Positions 14,676-18,602 of a DNA stretch of 18,602 bases are shown here, one piece after another. Numbering within the stretch: position 1 is the stretch's first letter; every line of letters starts with the position of its first letter. The position numbers and the translations under genes are program-made. Source of the stretch: JAPLKX01 sp035530195 (lineage in GTDB: Bacteria; Hydrogenedentota; Hydrogenedentia; Hydrogenedentales; SLHB01); the NCBI GenBank assembly GCA_035530195.1, contig DATKVG010000186.1, positions 1 through 18,602 on the forward strand, given 5' to 3'. The notes below the pieces were generated by a model that saw only the letters and a list, made by a program, of their open reading frames with translations, had not been told where the DNA came from and searched no databases.

Positions 14676-16505
14676 TTATTTCTGCTCGCACATGGGCAGG
14701 CTGATGGTGAACCGAGCGCCGCGGCCCTCGTCCGACTCGATGGCGATGACGCCGCCGTGGCTGCGAATAAGCCCGTACGCCACGCTCAATCCGAGCCCGG
14801 CGCCGCCACCCACGCCTTTGGTCGAGAAGAAGGGGTCGAAGATTTTCGACTGAATGCACTTTGGAATGCCGGGCCCGTTGTCTTCAAACTCGATGCAGAC
14901 GGAACTGTCGCGAATGTAGGTTTTCACGCCAAGCCGCCTGTCTTTTTTGCCGGCCGAGTTCAGCGCCTGTTGCGCGTTCATCAGCAAAGACAGAAACACC
15001 CGCTGGAGGTCGGCCGCGTTGGCCATGACCTCGGGCAGCCCCGGGGCGAAGATCGCGTGCACGTCGATCCCGTCGACGTGGAACTGGTACTCCCGTAGCG
15101 ACAGGACGTTTGCCACGATCTCGTTAACGTCCTGCGGCAGCTTTTGGCTGGCGTCGCGGTGCGCGAACGTGAACAGGTTCTGCACCAGCTTCCGGCATCG
15201 CTCGGCCTCGGCGGCGACATGCTCGACGCGGGAGCGCGTGGAGGCTTCGATCTGCGAGTTGAGCAGCAACTGGGCGTAACCGAGGATGCCCGTGAGCGGA
15301 TTATTCAACTCGTGCGCAATGCCCCCGACAATCTCGCCGAGAGCCGTCAGTTTTTCCGTTTGCATGAGGGTGTCTTCGGCGGCTTTCTGATTGGACAGGT
15401 CGGAGATGATGATCAAGAACAGATCTTTGCCTTCCGGCGGCCGCGCGGGGATCGCCGTCAGGTCCCATTCGATTTCCGCGCCGAAATAACTGACGCCCGA
15501 ATACCGCAGCCGGGCCGGCCTTCCTTTCTTCATCGCGTTCGCCAGCACCTGGCCGAGCACGGGTTGTTCCTCATTGCACGCCCGCGGCAGCGGCATGCCC
15601 ACCAGCGTCGCCGCGTTGGGTGCGCCAAACAGGTTGACCGCGGCCGGGTTCGCATCGAGTATGACGACCGAGGCGTCGGCAAATACCACGCCCGTCGGCA
15701 GCCCGTGAAGAAGGGCGTCCATGCAGGCGTTGAGGCGGGCGATCTCGTTCTCGAGCCGGCGCGCGAGCCGCAGGTCTCTGGCGATGCTGATGATGCCCGC
15801 AACCTGCTCGTTGCGAAGCATCACGCGCGATGTGATCTCGAACGGGACCCGGTCGCCGTCTTTGGTGTAGATCTCGCTGGTATACGGCGCCCGCGACACC
15901 GCGCCGGGCGTCTCGAGCCGTGCCTCGACAATGTCGGCAAATTCGGGCACCACCAGATCAAAGATCGACAGCCCGTCCAGCAGGTCCTGCGCCGTGAACT
16001 TTGTCGCGCGCAGCCCCGGCTCGTTTATATACAGCAGCGTCCCGTTCAGATCGTGGACGTACACCGCGTCGTTGAGGTTTAGCGAGAGATCCTGGAAAAG
16101 CGTGAGCATCCGGCAGTGGTCTTCATCGAGGTCGGCGCAGTCGCTCTCGAGTAGGCGGCGGAAAAACTCGCGCTCCGCCGACTCGGCCGGCGGCCTCGGA
16201 ATGGCCGGGTGTATCACCGCGCGCAAGGCCAGCACCGCGTCGCCGCAATCCAGATCCGAAAGTTCCCGGCGGAAAAGCTCGATGGCCTCGGCCATAACCG
16301 CGCGGAGCATTCTGGCGAGGCTCGTGTCGTCCATCCGTCCGGCCAATTCCGTTGCGACGAACGGTTCGCCTTTGTCCATGGCGGCCGCGGCGTCTTCCAC
16401 ACAATGCTCCACCACGAACACAAGGTCGTCCGTGGACTGCACTTCCGCGGCAGCCGCGGCAATCCGCCGGGCGCTGGCATGTAGAAGCTCGCTGGCCGGA
16501 TTCAT
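14676..16505 (-). CDS. Soluble PAS-domain sensor histidine kinase
   Basis: This 609-residue kinase would autophosphorylate and pass phosphate to a response regulator. Residues 1-125 are an alpha-helical region I do not recognise. Two PAS domains follow (about 132-248 and 255-378), the first with 'DAVYVHDLNGTLLYIN'. The HisKA dimerisation domain has the H-box 'GGIAHELNNPLTGILGYAQ' with phospho-accepting His398. The ATPase domain shows 'LLMNAQQAL' (N-box), 'EDNGPGIP' (G1), 'FDPFFSTK' (F) and 'GAGLGLSVAYGLI' (G2), the NtrB-like subclass. No membrane helix or signal peptide is seen, so it senses a cytoplasmic signal. The ATG at 16505 is preferred over a TTG at 16553 because an extended -10 lies between them and GGTGG precedes the ATG. 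No response regulator is adjacent, so it is an orphan kinase here. Confidence 0.93.
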   Translation of the reverse strand: MNPASELLHASARRIAAAAAEVQSTDDLVFVVEHCVEDAAAAMDKGEPFVATELAGRMDDTSLARMLRAVMAEAIELFRRELSDLDCGDAVLALRAVIHPAIPRPPAESAEREFFRRLLESDCADLDEDHCRMLTLFQDLSLNLNDAVYVHDLNGTLLYINEPGLRATKFTAQDLLDGLSIFDLVVPEFADIVEARLETPGAVSRAPYTSEIYTKDGDRVPFEITSRVMLRNEQVAGIISIARDLRLARRLENEIARLNACMDALLHGLPTGVVFADASVVILDANPAAVNLFGAPNAATLVGMPLPRACNEEQPVLGQVLANAMKKGRPARLRYSGVSYFGAEIEWDLTAIPARPPEGKDLFLIIISDLSNQKAAEDTLMQTEKLTALGEIVGGIAHELNNPLTGILGYAQLLLNSQIEASTRSRVEHVAAEAERCRKLVQNLFTFAHRDASQKLPQDVNEIVANVLSLREYQFHVDGIDVHAIFAPGLPEVMANAADLQRVFLSLLMNAQQALNSAGKKDRRLGVKTYIRDSSVCIEFEDNGPGIPKCIQSKIFDPFFSTKGVGGGAGLGLSVAYGLIRSHGGVIAIESDEGRGARFTISLPMCEQK

Positions 16506-16533
16506 AAGCCCACCCGATTTTGGCCCAATTCGC

Positions 16534-16542
16534 AGTATATCA
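16534..16542 (-). promoter_or_regulatory. Extended -10 promoter for the histidine kinase
   Basis: On the minus strand TGATATACT matches the extended -10 form (TGn plus TATACT, 5 of 6). The -35 region is poor, which is usual for extended -10 promoters. A start near 16527 would leave a leader of about 22 bases before the ATG at 16505, which supports that start codon. Confidence 0.5.
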
Positions 16543-16589
16543 GAGACCTGCAAAAAAGGGAACCGGGTTAACAGTTCGAAGTTCGAGGT

Positions 16590-16608
16590 GCGGCCAACGC
16601 GGGGCCGC
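16590..16608. repeat. Small GC-rich palindrome between divergent promoters
   Basis: GCGGCC (16590-16595) and GGCCGC (16603-16608) are complementary arms seven bases apart. They lie between the kinase promoter and the oxidoreductase promoter. A direct repeat of GTTCGA lies just beside them at about 16574-16586. In such GC-rich sequence this may be chance. Confidence 0.4.
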
Positions 16609-16640
16609 CCTGGGGGCGGGCACAGAATAGTAGCGCCTCT

Positions 16641-16670
16641 TTGACATAAAAAACGAGAAAATGGTTCAAT
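16641..16670 (+). promoter_or_regulatory. Promoter for the Gfo/Idh/MocA oxidoreductase gene
   Basis: A perfect -35 TTGACA (16641-16646), an 18-base A-rich spacer and TTCAAT (16665-16670, 4 of 6) lie about 40 bases before the ATG. The local A/T content is well above that of the flanking coding sequence. Confidence 0.55.
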
Positions 16671-16711
16671 GAGGCTATGCCAAAGGGGTTTTAATCAGGA
16701 AGGGATTGGCC

Positions 16712-17716
16712 ATGCCGCTTCGCGTTGGTGTGGTGGGGATGGGCAACATTGGGAATCTTCATGCGCGCTGTTACCAGCAAGACCCGCTGGCCGAGATCGT
16801 CGCCGTCTGCGACATTATCAAAGAAAAGGCCGACCGAGCCGCGGGCGAATACGGCTGCCCGGCGTTTTACAGCGTTCGCGAGATGCTCGATGCCGGGATT
16901 CCGATCGATTGCGCCAGCATGTGCACCGCGGGCAAGGAAAACGGGGGCGATCATTTTGTTCCGACGATGGAACTGCTCGAGGGGGGGATTCCGACGCTCG
17001 GCGAGAAACCCATTTCGAACGAGTTGGACAAAGCGGAGCAGATGGTGGCGCTGGCCAGGGGCAAAGGCATCCGGTACGGTATCAACCTGAACCACCGGTT
17101 CACGCCCGCGGCACGCCGAGCCAAAGAATGGGTCGACCAGGGGCGGCTGGGCCGGCTGCACATCATCAACATGACCATGTGGATCGACAACCCGAACGAG
17201 ACGTCGCCGCATTTCCACGTTCGCGCGCTTCATCCGCACTCGCTCGATGTGATGCGGTATTTCTGCGGCGACGTGCAGAGCGTCCATGCATTTTTTCTCC
17301 GCGGCGAGACGCGCGACGGCACCCCGCGCCAATGTTGGTCGAATATGCAGATGAACCTGTTGTTCAAGAACGGCGTGGTCGGCCACCTCACGGGCAGCTA
17401 CGATGCGGGCGGCGGGTTCGGGCTCGAGCGGTGCGAGGTAACCGGCAGCCAGGGGCGGTTTGTGCTCGAGGACGCGTGCGAGTTACTGACGTTCTACTCG
17501 AGGGCCAACAACGACGGCGAGTCGTACGCTAATCTCGGCGGCATGACAGGCTTCATGGACACGTTCCCCTCGAGGATTCACCACTGGCTCGAACAGAACG
17601 TCGAGAAGGCGCGGCCGGAAGACGTCGACGGGTCCGGGGAAGACGCGCTGAAAGTCCAGCGCATCATCGAAGCCGCGATCGAATCGTGGGAAAAACGCAA
17701 AGTGATCGACCTATGA
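16712..17716 (+). CDS. Gfo/Idh/MocA family oxidoreductase
   Basis: The 334-residue protein begins with a Rossmann fold: 'LRVGVVGMGNIGNLHA' (residues 3-18) is the dinucleotide-binding loop, and 'AVCDI' ends the second strand. The family motif 'GEKP' (97-100) carries the conserved lysine near the substrate. The C-terminal sheet domain includes 'HPHSLDVMRYFCGD' (174-187), the usual position of the His/Asp catalytic region. Members oxidise or reduce sugars, inositols and related polyols with NAD(P). No substrate can be assigned. It has no twin-arginine or other signal, unlike many secreted relatives in Planctomycetota-like genomes, so it is cytoplasmic. The ATG at 16712 is chosen over a TTG two codons earlier because AGGAAGGG at 16697-16704 is correctly spaced for it. 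It stands alone between its own promoter and the palindrome at 17731-17863. Confidence 0.92.
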   Translation: MPLRVGVVGMGNIGNLHARCYQQDPLAEIVAVCDIIKEKADRAAGEYGCPAFYSVREMLDAGIPIDCASMCTAGKENGGDHFVPTMELLEGGIPTLGEKPISNELDKAEQMVALARGKGIRYGINLNHRFTPAARRAKEWVDQGRLGRLHIINMTMWIDNPNETSPHFHVRALHPHSLDVMRYFCGDVQSVHAFFLRGETRDGTPRQCWSNMQMNLLFKNGVVGHLTGSYDAGGGFGLERCEVTGSQGRFVLEDACELLTFYSRANNDGESYANLGGMTGFMDTFPSRIHHWLEQNVEKARPEDVDGSGEDALKVQRIIEAAIESWEKRKVIDL

Positions 17717-17730
17717 ACAGATCAGAAAGA

Positions 17731-17863
17731 AGCGAAAAACGGGGAAAAAGGGGGACGCTGCACTTATTTCAACAGTGCTGTTATCGGTTCAAGTCCATTG
17801 GCTTTGGAAATAAGTGCAGCGTCCCCCTTTTTCCGAGTCAGTCCCCGTTTTTCGCTTTTTTTT
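17731..17863. repeat. Long imperfect palindrome with terminal T-run, REP/RAYT-like or terminator
   Basis: A perfect 28-base arm at 17743-17770 pairs with 17807-17834 around a 36-base loop. An outer arm at 17731-17742 pairs with 17845-17856, leaving a 10-base bulge at 17835-17844 on one side. Eight T residues follow at 17856-17863. It could end transcription of the oxidoreductase gene, but the arms are far longer than a normal terminator, and the G-run/C-run arm next to CACTTATTTC is reminiscent of palindromes mobilised by Y1 transposases. No transposase lies nearby. Confidence 0.75.
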
Positions 17864-17940
17864 GATTTGTGCATAAGTAGCCTCAAATGTGAATCACTAC
17901 ACTAGTTCCCGTGACTACGGCCATATTGAAAGTCACTACA

Positions 17941-18522
17941 ATGAAAATAAAATCGGCCGAGTTCCTCAAGTGCGCCATGTTGCCCGAACAGTTCCCGCGC
18001 GACAGGCGGCCCGAGTTCGCGTTCGCCGGGCGGTCAAACGTTGGCAAGTCGAGCCTGTTGAACCGGCTGCTCAACCGCCACGGCCTCGCAAAAACCAGCA
18101 GCACGCCCGGCAAGACGCAAACCATCAACTTCTTCAGCGTCAACGACGCCATCTACCTCGTCGACCTGCCTGGATACGGCTACGCCAAAGTCCCCAGGGA
18201 CGTCAAGCAAAAATGGCACAAGGCCATGAACGACTACCTGGTGGACCGCCCGCCGTTGAGGCTCGTGGTCCAGCTTGTCGATTCGCGCCACCCGCCGTCC
18301 TACAAAGATGCCGAAATGCTCGCCCTGCTCGAAACGGCCAAAGTACCCGCGCTCATCGTGGCCACCAAAATCGACAAGGTCGCCAAGTCCCAGCGTGCCA
18401 ACAACATCAAAGCCATCTACAAGGCGCTCGAATTGGACGAAGACGCGCTCGTCGTCCCATTCAGCGCAGTCACCGGCGAAGGCGTCGACGAAATCTGGCG
18501 CGTCATCGAGGAACACTCATAA
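17941..18522 (+). CDS. engB: YihA/EngB-type ribosome biogenesis GTPase
   Basis: EngB (YsxC/YihA) is a small GTPase needed for assembly of the large ribosomal subunit. The 193-residue length is typical. All nucleotide motifs are present: G1 'GRSNVGKS' (30-37), G2 Thr within 'STPGKTQ' (54-60), G3 'DLPGYG' (75-80), G4 'TKID' (142-145) and G5 'SAVTG' (175-179). The ATG at 17941 gives the standard 'MKIKSAEFLK' start; an upstream GTG at 17911 would add ten residues not seen in the family. The ribosome site is weak. The 5' region repeats TCACTACA at 17894-17901 and 17933-17940, the second directly before the ATG. The long palindrome at 17731-17863 separates it from the upstream gene, so it is probably transcribed independently. 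Confidence 0.96.
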   Translation: MKIKSAEFLKCAMLPEQFPRDRRPEFAFAGRSNVGKSSLLNRLLNRHGLAKTSSTPGKTQTINFFSVNDAIYLVDLPGYGYAKVPRDVKQKWHKAMNDYLVDRPPLRLVVQLVDSRHPPSYKDAEMLALLETAKVPALIVATKIDKVAKSQRANNIKAIYKALELDEDALVVPFSAVTGEGVDEIWRVIEEHS

Positions 18523-18554
18523 AGGCGCAGGCGCTCGCGATCAAAGAGCGGGAT

Positions 18555-18578
18555 GTGCAGGCGAGACGCCCGCACCAC
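18555..18578. repeat. Diverged REP-like palindrome, copy 3
   Basis: The segment carries the same GCGAGACG core and the following CCGC.CC.AC pattern as the element at 12998-13023, with mismatches in both arms (GTGCAGG against CCCGCAC). It lies about 30 bases after the engB stop. Confidence 0.55.
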
Positions 18579-18602
18579 AATCTGCCGGCTTCATTGTGGT
18601 GC
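18572..18602. repeat. Inverted repeat at the window edge
   Basis: GCACCACAAT (18572-18581) and ATTGTGGTGC (18593-18602) are perfect complementary arms with an 11-base loop. The element reaches the last base of the window and may continue beyond it. It overlaps REP-like copy 3. Confidence 0.8.

Noticed and set aside
17731..17863. Reading the long palindrome as a CRISPR or tRNA-like element
   Set aside because: There is one inverted pair only, no spaced direct repeats, and no cloverleaf or anticodon arm.

Overview
The window is GC-rich, densely coded bacterial chromosome. It holds eleven confident or near-confident protein genes, one short gene remnant, and several gene-poor gaps filled with small palindromic and tandem repeats. 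The gene mix (GH57-type glucan enzyme, HPr and Enzyme I without EII genes beside them, dxr next to rseP, a DUF4091 protein, a PASTA protein, DUF2851, and a Gfo/Idh/MocA oxidoreductase) fits an uncultured bacterium of the Hydrogenedentota / Planctomycetota type. That placement is an inference from gene content and repeat style; nothing in the window fixes the phylum. No rRNA, tRNA, CRISPR array, transposase or phage gene was found.

Layout. 1-516 (+): 3' end of a GH57-family glucanotransferase/amylase. 516-641: a 20-bp tandem palindromic repeat, then a promoter-like leader. 642-3857 (+): tightly packed ptsH (HPr), ptsI (Enzyme I) and dxr (isoprenoid synthesis), followed after 90 bp by rseP (3948-5642), an intramembrane protease with three apparent PDZ domains. 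5643-5969: gene-free, repeat-rich, with a promoter-like site upstream of lysC. 5970-8870 (+): lysC (aspartate kinase), then pyk (pyruvate kinase). 8871-12823 (-): a PASTA-domain protein that looks 5'-truncated and, upstream of it, a secreted DUF4091 protein. 12824-13177: a divergent intergenic region with an inverted pair of REP-like palindromes and a strong promoter that now drives a 39-codon remnant of what looks like a DUF2157 membrane-protein gene. 13178-14623 (+): DUF2851 protein. 14676-16505 (-): soluble PAS sensor histidine kinase. 16712-17716 (+): Gfo/Idh/MocA oxidoreductase. 17731-17863: long inverted repeat ending in a T-run. 17941-18522 (+): engB/ysxC, ribosome-assembly GTPase. 18523-18602: further palindromic repeats at the window edge.

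How the parts fit. The first half is core metabolism and envelope maintenance. HPr and EI carry phosphate from PEP; HPr keeps both the catalytic His and a regulatory Ser site, and pyruvate kinase a few kb away competes for the same PEP. dxr uses the downstream glycolytic products pyruvate and glyceraldehyde-3-phosphate (as DXP), and rseP handles envelope stress proteolysis. The second half is accessory: secreted or surface proteins, an orphan kinase and an oxidoreductase, separated by repeats and showing at least two signs of gene decay.

I found no convincing new multi-gene system. The items most worth following up are the DUF2157-like remnant that has left its promoter and ribosome site in front of DUF2851, a 19-bp palindrome that exactly fills a promoter spacer upstream of lysC, the REP-like inverted pair, and the long palindrome before engB.
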